Shown in pieces: positions 8,619 to 15,183 of a stretch of 20,819 nt of DNA. Source of the DNA: HGM13006 sp964527315. Its GTDB lineage: Bacteria > Bacillota > Clostridia > Oscillospirales > Oscillospiraceae. The first letter of the stretch is position 1. Every line of letters starts with the position of its first letter. Below the pieces are notes generated by a model. That model worked only from the letters and a program-made list of their open reading frames with translations, was not told the DNA's origin and made no database searches. Both the position numbers and the translations under genes were made by a program. Location of the stretch: positions 1-20,819 of the forward strand of contig CAZGOQ010000031.1 of assembly GCA_964527315.1 (NCBI GenBank), in the 5' to 3' direction.

Positions 8619-9749
8619 ATGGGAAAGCCTCGGCTGCCGGATGTAGAAAAAAGCGGGGAGATGATGGATCTTCCTATGCTGCTTTTGACGCTGCTGCTGA
8701 CGGCCCTTGGCCTTGTCATGATTTATTCGGCCAGCTTTGCCCGTGCGCTTTATGAGACCGGCAACAGCGCCTACTATTTCAAGCGGCAGCTGGTATTTGC
8801 CATTCTCGGCACAGCGGTGATGCTGGCAATCAGCCGGGTAAAACCGCAGATGCTGAGAAAAGCAGCGTTCCCGCTGCTGGGTATTTCGGTTGTGTTTCTG
8901 GCGCTGGTCTTTGTGCCGGGAGTTGGACAATCGGAAAACGGCGCGACACGCTGGATCCGTTTGGGCGTTTCCTTTCAGCCCTCGGAGATTGCCAAACTGG
9001 GTATTATTCTGAGTTTCGCCGCCATGATCACAGCCTTTGGAGAAAAAATGGAGACTTTCCGCTGGGGCATCGCGCCCTTTGGAGCGATCCTGGTGGTCAT
9101 TGTGATCCTGCTCCGGCTGGAGCCGCACAATTCCGCCATAGTGATCATTGCCTGTACGGCGGGCGCCATGCTGTTTCTAGGGGGCGTTAAGTACCGGTGG
9201 TTCATATTGGGCGCCAGTGTTATGCTGCTGGGTGTAGTATTGATTTTGGGCGCGGGAGGGTATGAGGTCAGCCGGATCACAGCCTGGCAGGATCCCTTTT
9301 CCGATCCGACGGATGACGGCTATCAGATCATCCAGTCCCTTTACGCCATTGGAAGCGGCGGCCTTCTTGGACTGGGCTTCGGGCAGGGGCGGCAGAAATA
9401 TCTGTATCTCCCGGAGGAGCATAACGATTATATCTTCTCGATTGCCTGCGAGGAATTGGGCCTGGTGGGGGCGGTGGCAATCCTGCTGATCTATGCATTG
9501 CTCATTCTAAGGGGCTATTGGATCTCCATGCATCTCAAGGATCGGTTTTTATCCCTGACGGTTGCGGGGATTACAACACTGACGGCCCTTCAGGTGTTTT
9601 TCAACATTGGCGTGGTGACAAACCTTCTGCCGTCTACAGGGATTTCGCTTCCCTTTTTCAGCTACGGCGGAACAGCACTGATGATCCAGCTGGGGGAGAT
9701 GGGAATGATTCTGGGCGCTTCCCGGAAATGCTCGGCAGGCTTTTTATAA
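8619..9749 (+). CDS. SEDS peptidoglycan glycosyltransferase, FtsW/SpoVE type
   Basis: Polytopic membrane glycosyltransferase polymerising lipid II at the septum with a class B PBP. Multiple helices run through the 376-residue protein. Diagnostic motifs are MIYSASFARAL near helix 1, NGATRWIRLG and FQPSEIAKLG, the LPEEHNDYIFSIACEELG loop whose aspartate (residue 270) corresponds to the SEDS catalytic aspartate, and PSTGISLPFFSYGG near the C-terminus. GAGGAGGG immediately precedes ATG 8619. Position between mraY and murG is that of ftsW or spoVE. It is the only SEDS gene in the window, and the PBP at 2359-4680 is its natural partner. Whether it serves vegetative division or spore cortex synthesis cannot be told, so no symbol is given. 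Confidence 0.94.
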   Translation: MGKPRLPDVEKSGEMMDLPMLLLTLLLTALGLVMIYSASFARALYETGNSAYYFKRQLVFAILGTAVMLAISRVKPQMLRKAAFPLLGISVVFLALVFVPGVGQSENGATRWIRLGVSFQPSEIAKLGIILSFAAMITAFGEKMETFRWGIAPFGAILVVIVILLRLEPHNSAIVIIACTAGAMLFLGGVKYRWFILGASVMLLGVVLILGAGGYEVSRITAWQDPFSDPTDDGYQIIQSLYAIGSGGLLGLGFGQGRQKYLYLPEEHNDYIFSIACEELGLVGAVAILLIYALLILRGYWISMHLKDRFLSLTVAGITTLTALQVFFNIGVVTNLLPSTGISLPFFSYGGTALMIQLGEMGMILGASRKCSAGFL

Positions 9750-9771
9750 ACAGAAACAGGTTGTGAAATGT

Positions 9772-10896
9772 ATGAATGTGATATTTACCTGCGGCGGAAC
9801 CGGGGGACATATTTCTCCGGCGCTGGCGGTGGCAAATCTGCTGAAGGAGCGATTCCAGGACGCAAATATTCTGTTTGTCGGCGCGGAAGACGGCATGGAA
9901 AAGGATCTGGTGCCAAGAAGCGGTTTTTCGCTGGAAACAGTGCAGATCTCCAATTTTCAGCGGAAGCTGACGCCAGCGGGCATCGCACACAATGTCCGAT
10001 CCCTGGGGTATATGGTCAGCAGCCGCAGAAAGGCGGACAAGCTGATTGCGGAGTTTCGGCCGGATATCATTGTCGGAACCGGCGGCTATGCCAGCTATCC
10101 CATGCTCAAGGAGGGGACGAAAAAGGGTGTGCCTACGATTTTGCATGAGTCCAACGCGGTTCCCGGCCTGACCACAAAGCTGGTGATGAAGCGGGTGGAC
10201 CGGATCATGGTTTCCTTCGAAGAGAGCCGGAAGAATTATCCCCATCCGGAGCGGGTTCGCGTGGTGGGGACGCCGGTGCGCAGTGAGTTCCTCTTTACCA
10301 AAAAGGAGGAGGCGCGCAGGACGCTGGGGCTGGATGACCGGCCGCTGATTGTGAGTTTCTGGGGCTCCCTGGGAGCCAGAGAAATGAATAAAATGATTGC
10401 CCGGTTTATGATGGAAAATCAGAATGCGGGATTGCCCTATCAGCATATTCACGCGGCGGGCAGCTACGGTTGGAAGTGGATGCCGGACTATGTACGGGAA
10501 ATGGGCGTGGATCTGGAACAAACGCCCTCCATTGATATGCGGGAATTCATTTATGATATGCCGACGGTTATGGCGGCGGCGGATCTGGTGATCTGCCGGG
10601 CCGGTGCGGCGACCATTTCCGAGGTGGCGGCGGCGGGAAAACCGGCGATTTTTGTGCCCTCGCCCAATGTGACGGATAACCATCAGGAGAAAAACGCCAG
10701 AATTTTGGAAAGCCGTGGAGGCGCAGTGGTGCTCCGGGAGAGCGAATGCAGCGGGCAGCGGCTGTTCGCGGAGACAAAGGCGCTGCTGGAGAATAGAGCG
10801 CGTCTGACGAAGATGGGACGGGCAGTGCAGGCGCTGGCGGTGCCGGATTCCGCAGAGAAGATTTTGGAGATCATACAGGAAATAAGACGAAAATAG
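9772..10896 (+). CDS. murG: UDP-GlcNAc:lipid I GlcNAc transferase MurG
   Basis: Peripheral membrane glycosyltransferase (GT28) that adds GlcNAc to lipid I to form lipid II. The N-terminal glycine loop is CGGTGGHISPALA (residues 7-19). HESNAVPGLTTK (125-136), the second glycine-rich site WGSLGARE (197-204) and the nucleotide-sugar site RAGAATISEVAAAGKPAIFV (276-295) follow, with NVTDNHQEKNA (299-309). Length is 374 residues, normal. The second loop has tryptophan and leucine where relatives usually read GGSQGAR. The start is uncertain: no strong ribosome site precedes either ATG 9772 or the in-frame GTG 9763. ATG 9772 is preferred because the family begins within a few residues of the glycine loop. 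Translation may be coupled to the SEDS gene ending 22 bases earlier. Confidence 0.95.
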   Translation: MNVIFTCGGTGGHISPALAVANLLKERFQDANILFVGAEDGMEKDLVPRSGFSLETVQISNFQRKLTPAGIAHNVRSLGYMVSSRRKADKLIAEFRPDIIVGTGGYASYPMLKEGTKKGVPTILHESNAVPGLTTKLVMKRVDRIMVSFEESRKNYPHPERVRVVGTPVRSEFLFTKKEEARRTLGLDDRPLIVSFWGSLGAREMNKMIARFMMENQNAGLPYQHIHAAGSYGWKWMPDYVREMGVDLEQTPSIDMREFIYDMPTVMAAADLVICRAGAATISEVAAAGKPAIFVPSPNVTDNHQEKNARILESRGGAVVLRESECSGQRLFAETKALLENRARLTKMGRAVQALAVPDSAEKILEIIQEIRRK

Positions 10897-10911
10897 AAAG
10901 GGGGCGGCGCC

Positions 10912-11670
10912 ATGGAGGAACAGAGAAAGCGGCTTTGGTCCCGGGGAAATTTCCCATCCTGGGCGAAGATGCTGGTGGCGGTGACTGTGGTGCTGCTGTT
11001 TGTGCTGGTTTTTTTCCGGGTCAGCACCTTTGAAGTGACAGGGAATGTGCGTTACAGCAGCCAGGAGGTCGCGGATGCCAGCGGTGTGACGGAAGGCGAT
11101 ATCCTGATGAGCATTAACAAAACCGCGACCGCAGGAAGGCTGCTCACAAAGCTTCCCTATGTGGAGCAGGTGAAGATTTATAAGGAACTGCCCGGCACGA
11201 TCCGGTTTGAGATCAAGGAGTGTACGGCAGCCTTTATGGCGGAGTCAGAGTTTTCCGACTTATGGCTGCTTAGTGAAAACGGAAAATTGCTGGAAGAAGT
11301 GGAATGGGCGGATGAAGAAACGGAAAGTGGTTATCCTGTCATTAAAGGGACGGCTTTGATGCTGCCCGTGGCAGGCGATACGGCGGTGTTTGAAAACAGC
11401 CAAAAGGGTGAGGTAGCCTTGGAACTGATTGACGCGGTGCTGAGCCTGGGACTGCAAAGTAAGATCAGAGAGGTGAATGTCGCAGATCTCAGCGATATCA
11501 AACTGCGCTATGAGGATCGGTTGGAGGTCTGGCTGGGGGACGGCAGCGACGGCGCCTATAAACTGCGCTATCTGCAGGCGGTGATCTCCGAAGTGGGAGA
11601 CGCGGCCCAGGGGGCGATTGATTTGAGTTTTGCGTCAGGAGAGCAGGCGATCTTTCATCCTGTGGGATAA
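10912..11670 (+). CDS. ftsQ: FtsQ/DivIB-type division protein
   Basis: Bitopic membrane protein of the divisome that scaffolds FtsL and DivIC and regulates septal wall synthesis. It has a short basic cytoplasmic N-terminus, one membrane helix (about residues 19-36), then a POTRA-type domain starting FEVTGNVRYSSQEVADASGV, with LPYVEQVKIYKELPGTIRFEIKE showing the usual alternating pattern. A beta-rich extracellular domain completes 252 residues. GAAAGGGG lies just upstream of ATG 10912, and murG ends 15 bases before. In Firmicutes the same protein is called DivIB; the symbol reflects the family. It is the last gene of the main operon before the ftsZ promoter, and no convincing terminator follows it. 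Confidence 0.9.
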   Translation: MEEQRKRLWSRGNFPSWAKMLVAVTVVLLFVLVFFRVSTFEVTGNVRYSSQEVADASGVTEGDILMSINKTATAGRLLTKLPYVEQVKIYKELPGTIRFEIKECTAAFMAESEFSDLWLLSENGKLLEEVEWADEETESGYPVIKGTALMLPVAGDTAVFENSQKGEVALELIDAVLSLGLQSKIREVNVADLSDIKLRYEDRLEVWLGDGSDGAYKLRYLQAVISEVGDAAQGAIDLSFASGEQAIFHPVG

Positions 11671-11695
11671 ATTTGACCAAATCAGAAAATTTCTA

Positions 11696-11724
11696 TTGAC
11701 CTCAGTGACCTTTCGAGATAAAAT
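11696..11724 (+). promoter_or_regulatory. SigA-type promoter of ftsZ
   Basis: TTGACC at 11696-11701 and TAAAAT at 11719-11724 are separated by 17 bases. The predicted leader is about 45-50 bases and ends with AGGAGG at 11764-11769, 9 bases before ATG 11779. It allows ftsZ to be expressed above or independently of the upstream operon. Confidence 0.8.
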
Positions 11725-11778
11725 AGAACAAAATAGTATCCAATCTGCATGGAAATTGTACTTAGGAGGAAATAACTT

Positions 11779-12837
11779 ATGAGCGGTTCCTATCCAGAGA
11801 GAGTGGTCGCGATTAAGGTCATCGGTATCGGCGGCGCGGGCAACAATGTTGTCAACCGCATGATCGACTCTGGTGTCCAGGGCGTTGATTTTATTGCTGT
11901 GAATACAGATCGTCAGGATCTCAACAAGTCCAGAGCTTCAGAAATAATTCAGATCGGTGAAAAACTCACCGGAGGCATGGGCGCCGGTTCCAAGCCGGAG
12001 ATCGGAAAGAAATCTGCGGAGGAAAGCCGTGCGGCCATTGCCAAGATAATGGAAAATACGGATATGGTCTTTATCACCGCCGGTATGGGCGGCGGCACTG
12101 GAACCGGTGCCGCGCCGATTGTTGCGGACATTGCGCGGGAAAGCGGCGCGTTGACCGTTGGTGTTGTCACAAAGCCGTTTAAATTCGAGGGTGCGCGCCG
12201 CATGATGCAGGCGGAAGAAGGGATTGCCAATTTGGCCGACAAGGTGGATTCCCTGATCATCATTCCCAATGACAGGCTGAAATATGTTACCGAGCAGAAG
12301 ATCACCTTTGCCAACGCTTTCGGCATTGCAGATGACGTGCTCAAGCAGGCAGTTTCTTCGATTTCTGAATTGGTGGGCTATTCGGATAATGTGCTGATCA
12401 ATCAGGATTTTGCAGATGTGTCTGCTGTGATGCGGAATGCGGGACGCGCCCATATGGGTGTCGGTACGGCCAGCGGCAAAGACAAGGCCGAAGCTGCCGC
12501 GCTGGCTGCAGTATCTTCTCCGCTGTTGGAGACTTCCATCAACGGCGCCACCGGTGTGCTTATCAACGTCACCGGTTCCCCGGAAATGGAACTGGAGGAT
12601 GTGGAGACGGCGGCAAACATTGTCAATGAAGCGGTCAACGAGGAAGCCAATATCATCTTCGGTGCGACCTTTGACCCAACGCTGGAGGATTCCCTGCGGG
12701 TAACGGTTATTGCAACGGGGTTTGACCCGGATGCCAAGGGGATGTTTACCGCAGCTGGGGAGAAGGCCAAGGCGGAGACTGGTGCACCCGGCAGCACGGA
12801 TATCGACGATATCTTCCGGATCTTCAACCGCAAGTAA
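11779..12837 (+). CDS. ftsZ: Cell division protein FtsZ
   Basis: Tubulin-like GTPase that polymerises into the Z-ring. The N-terminal GTP-binding GGAGNN (residues 18-23) and tubulin signature GGGTGTG (104-110) are intact, and the T7 synergy loop NQDFADV (208-214) holds the aspartates needed for GTP hydrolysis across the polymer interface. The 352-residue protein has only a short variable linker of about 25 residues before the conserved C-terminal tail DIDDIFRIFNRK, the docking peptide for FtsZ partners such as FtsA or SepF. No ftsA lies nearby. It has its own promoter and ribosome site upstream and a strong terminator right after the stop, so it can be a single-gene unit. Confidence 0.98.
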   Translation: MSGSYPERVVAIKVIGIGGAGNNVVNRMIDSGVQGVDFIAVNTDRQDLNKSRASEIIQIGEKLTGGMGAGSKPEIGKKSAEESRAAIAKIMENTDMVFITAGMGGGTGTGAAPIVADIARESGALTVGVVTKPFKFEGARRMMQAEEGIANLADKVDSLIIIPNDRLKYVTEQKITFANAFGIADDVLKQAVSSISELVGYSDNVLINQDFADVSAVMRNAGRAHMGVGTASGKDKAEAAALAAVSSPLLETSINGATGVLINVTGSPEMELEDVETAANIVNEAVNEEANIIFGATFDPTLEDSLRVTVIATGFDPDAKGMFTAAGEKAKAETGAPGSTDIDDIFRIFNRK

Positions 12838-12844
12838 AAAACAC

Positions 12845-12884
12845 GCCGCCCCGAAATACCTGGCGTATTTTGGGGCGGCTTTTC
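12845..12884 (+). terminator. Rho-independent terminator after ftsZ
   Basis: A 15-bp stem (12845-12859 with 12865-12879, one G-T pair) with a 5-base loop and a short T tract starts 7 bases after the ftsZ stop. It ends only about 20 bases before the next start codon. Confidence 0.92.
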
Positions 12885-12904
12885 TCTATCAAGAGGGGAT
12901 GTTT

Positions 12905-13735
12905 ATGGATTTTGAAGCGCTTTCCGGTCTTAACGGATTCACGGAGACGACATTGATTGTGACCGCAGCCATCTGTTTGGCGGCGGTGTTTGTGGCATGG
13001 TATACGGTGCGGGGCCGGATTCAGCTTTCCCAGGTGATTTTGGGCGTGTTTTCCTATGTGGTCGTTATGGTGCTGCAAAACATTTTTTCGGTCCTGCGGG
13101 CCTATATGCGCCTTCCGGAGACGGGCGTTTTATTGGGCGTTTACCTGGCGGTCTCAATCGTGCTGAGCCGGGAACTGGTGCGGTTTTTTGCTATGAAATA
13201 CGCACTGGTAGACCGGTTCGACAGCACCGATACGGCCATCGGCTTTGGCCTGGGCTTCGGGGGACTGTACCTGCTGACCTGTGCTTTTTACTATTTCAGT
13301 TGCTATACCACGGTCAACCAGTTCCTTTCCACCGGGACGGAGACCTTTTTTGCCAACGCCGGGGCGGAAAGCGAGGAGGCCTATGCGCTGCTCCAAAATC
13401 TGGCGGGCCAAAGCGGCTGGCAGTATGTGATGACCGGCGTAAACCGGGTATTTTTCCTGGTGCGGGAGATTTCCCTGTCGGTGCTGATGTGGTATGGGCT
13501 GACGAAGGGAACGATGCGGCGGTGCCTGTTGCTGGTCCCTGCGGTCCATCTGCTTGCCATGCTGCCGGATTGTATGTATGACGCTTCTGTGCTGGGCAAT
13601 TCCTACGTCAAGGACGTTCTAACCTATGTGCTTTCGGCGGGCATTGCGTTTCTGGCGGCAAAGACTTACAATGCCAATGAAGATCCGGTGGCGCACTATC
13701 AGGTGGAAAAGCTGCGGGCCAGAAAAAGAAAATAG
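12905..13735 (+). CDS. Polytopic membrane protein resembling YhfC-family intramembrane protease, catalytic residues apparently lost
   Basis: A 276-residue membrane protein with about seven hydrophobic segments and a basic C-terminal tail (ending RARKRK). The order of motifs resembles the YhfC family, putative glutamic-type intramembrane proteases: LSRELVRFFAMK (88-98) in place of an EE-x-x-R helix, GFGLGFGGLY (113-122) in place of a GHGGxE segment, VNRVFFLVREISLSVLM (179-195) where a histidine is usual, and VHLLAMLPD (214-222). The expected Glu and His residues are replaced, so if the family call is right it is probably not an active protease. AGAGGGG at 12892-12898 supports ATG 12905; an upstream in-frame extension overlaps ftsZ and is rejected. 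It begins just behind the ftsZ terminator and ends before another terminator. Function unknown. Confidence 0.85.
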   Translation: MDFEALSGLNGFTETTLIVTAAICLAAVFVAWYTVRGRIQLSQVILGVFSYVVVMVLQNIFSVLRAYMRLPETGVLLGVYLAVSIVLSRELVRFFAMKYALVDRFDSTDTAIGFGLGFGGLYLLTCAFYYFSCYTTVNQFLSTGTETFFANAGAESEEAYALLQNLAGQSGWQYVMTGVNRVFFLVREISLSVLMWYGLTKGTMRRCLLLVPAVHLLAMLPDCMYDASVLGNSYVKDVLTYVLSAGIAFLAAKTYNANEDPVAHYQVEKLRARKRK

Positions 13736-13748
13736 AAAGAAAATAGTG

Positions 13749-13780
13749 CTCCTCCGGCATAAAAGCCGGAGGAGTTTTTT
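13749..13780 (+). terminator. Rho-independent terminator after the YhfC-like gene
   Basis: Perfect 10-bp stem (13749-13758 with 13765-13774), 6-base loop and six T residues at 13775-13780. Confidence 0.95.
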
Positions 13781-13799
13781 CAGGAAATTTTGAAGGAAA

Positions 13800-13827
13800 T
13801 GAACCTTTGGCGGCGTGAATGCGTCTA
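13800..13827 (+). promoter_or_regulatory. ECF-type promoter, probably autoregulatory
   Basis: TGAACC at 13800-13805 and CGTCTA at 13822-13827 are separated by 16 bases, matching the AAC / CGTC style of promoters read by ECF sigma factors such as SigM, SigV and SigW. It directly precedes an ECF-type sigma gene. No good SigA promoter was noticed between the terminator at 13780 and the gene. Confidence 0.7.
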
Positions 13828-13833
13828 AACAGG

Positions 13834-13847
13834 TGAAATCGATTTCA
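13834..13847. promoter_or_regulatory. Perfect 14-bp palindrome near the predicted transcription start
   Basis: TGAAATCGATTTCA is fully self-complementary with no loop, so a DNA-bound dimeric regulator is more likely than an RNA hairpin. It sits 6 bases after the CGTCTA box, where transcription would begin. The operator role is inferred. Confidence 0.4.
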
Positions 13848-13870
13848 ATAGAGCAAAGAAGGTGAGACGA

Positions 13871-15139
13871 TTGGATGAATTTGAGCGGCTTTTGCGGCAG
13901 CACTATGGGCCGCTGGAACGGTTTGTCAAATTCCGCATGAACGGGACCGGAGAAGCGGAGGATTTGCTACAGGAGGTATGTCTGACGGCATATGAAAAAT
14001 TCCATCACCTGCGGGATCGGGAAAAATTCAAACCTTGGATCTTGCAGATCGCGCAGAATAAATGCCGGGACTATTATCGAAGGTCCAGACCGGAGCAGAT
14101 ACCACTGGAAACAGTGGAGCCGTATCTGACCGCCAGCCGCTACGGCCCGGTGGAGCCGGTGCGGGAACTGCTGGAAAGCATGGAGGAAAAAGACCGGATG
14201 CTTTTGGAGCTGACGTATTTTGCGGAAATGAGTCAGGCGGAAATTGCCCAAAAGCTGGACATTCCTGTGGGAACCGTCAAGAGCCGGTTGTATGCGGCCA
14301 GGGCGCGGTTCCGTTCCAATTATCCATATTCGCCAAATCGGAAAGGAGACAGTATGAAAAGATTACCGGAAATAATGCCGGAGTATACCATTACCCCCAG
14401 CCAGCAGCCCCCTTTCTCCGTACAATGGGAGGAGATCATGGGCTGGTTTGTGGTGCCGAGATTGGGAGAAAAGCTGCAATGGGCCATGTACGATTTTCCA
14501 AGCCGGAAACGCACCACCTGGACGGAAATGGAGACGGTGGGCCGGATGCAAGTGCATGGAATCGAGGGCGTGGAAATCGACGTTTTGGAACACGATCCGG
14601 TGCCCAGCGAGCAGATCGGCGCTCAGAATCCGGTGCATCGAATTCTGGTGGCCCAACTGACGGACACCTACTGCCGCATCCTGTCGGAAACCCATACCCA
14701 CAACGGGGTCAAGGAGGTCTATACCTTTTTGGATGGGGATGATTTTCTGGGCAACTGGGGCTTTGGCCCGGACAACTGCGGAAATCCCATTCATCTGACC
14801 CGGCAAGGGGTGTTCCATAGAGAGGGCAGCACCATTCAGATGAAGGAGACCGACTGGCCCCTGGACATTCTGGGCCGTTATACGGTCACCATCGGAGGAA
14901 AAAGCTACGATACCGTCTGCGTGGTGGATGTGTCCTGCTATGACAGCGGAGTGGCCACAGAGCAGTTTTTGGACGAAAACGGCAGAACGATCCTTTGGCG
15001 ACGCTTTAATAAAGATGACTGGGCGTTCCACCATTTTAAGGAGCGCTGGACAGAGCGCCTGCCGGACAACGAGCGGCTGACCATCAATGGAGAGACGTAT
15101 GTCCACTGGTATGACTGTATCACAGATTATATCCTCTGA
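13871..15139 (+). CDS. ECF-type RNA polymerase sigma factor fused to a 261-residue domain of unknown function
   Basis: The N-terminal 150 residues are a typical ECF sigma factor: region 2 (about 10-75, with GEAEDLLQEVCLTAYEKF and FKPWILQIAQNKCRDYYRR) and region 4 helix-turn-helix (about 98-150, with MSQAEIAQKLDIPVGTVKSR). Normally such a protein ends soon after. Here the frame continues without a stop through a short linker into a soluble-looking domain (162-422), rich in Trp, Asp and His, ending VHWYDCITDYIL. It has no membrane helix and no zinc-finger anti-sigma signature. I do not recognise its function; it may sense a signal or restrain the sigma moiety. TTG 13871 is preferred over GTG 13862 because AAGGTGAG at 13858-13865 is well spaced only for the former. 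An internal ribosome site and ATG 14354 could also yield the domain alone. The gene has its own ECF-type promoter and terminator. Confidence 0.88.
   Translation: MDEFERLLRQHYGPLERFVKFRMNGTGEAEDLLQEVCLTAYEKFHHLRDREKFKPWILQIAQNKCRDYYRRSRPEQIPLETVEPYLTASRYGPVEPVRELLESMEEKDRMLLELTYFAEMSQAEIAQKLDIPVGTVKSRLYAARARFRSNYPYSPNRKGDSMKRLPEIMPEYTITPSQQPPFSVQWEEIMGWFVVPRLGEKLQWAMYDFPSRKRTTWTEMETVGRMQVHGIEGVEIDVLEHDPVPSEQIGAQNPVHRILVAQLTDTYCRILSETHTHNGVKEVYTFLDGDDFLGNWGFGPDNCGNPIHLTRQGVFHREGSTIQMKETDWPLDILGRYTVTIGGKSYDTVCVVDVSCYDSGVATEQFLDENGRTILWRRFNKDDWAFHHFKERWTERLPDNERLTINGETYVHWYDCITDYIL
14342..14356 (+). promoter_or_regulatory. Internal ribosome binding site and in-frame ATG at the sigma/domain junction
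   Basis: AAAGGAG at 14342-14348 lies 5 bases before ATG 14354, which is in frame with the fused gene (Met162). It could direct separate synthesis of the 261-residue C-terminal domain, beginning MKRLPEIMPEY. Whether it is used is not known. Confidence 0.5.
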
Positions 15140-15152
15140 AATCGGAAAGGTT

Positions 15153-15183
15153 TATCCCGCCACCTTTGTGGCGGGATATTTTT
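15153..15183 (+). terminator. Rho-independent terminator after the sigma fusion gene
   Basis: Perfect 11-bp stem (15153-15163 with 15168-15178), CTTT loop and TTTTT at 15179-15183. The stop codon of the convergent minus-strand gene (15182-15184) overlaps the T tract. On the minus strand the same hairpin follows that stop but lacks a T tract, so it is a clear terminator only for the plus strand. Confidence 0.93.

Noticed and set aside
12710..12904. Upstream in-frame extension of the YhfC-like gene
   Set aside because: It overlaps ftsZ in another frame and runs through the terminator hairpin. The ribosome site at 12892-12898 marks the start at 12905.
13154..13549. Minus-strand open frame within the YhfC-like gene
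   Set aside because: Antisense to a gene with clear membrane helices and a ribosome site; the translation is Gln/His/Arg-rich with no motif.
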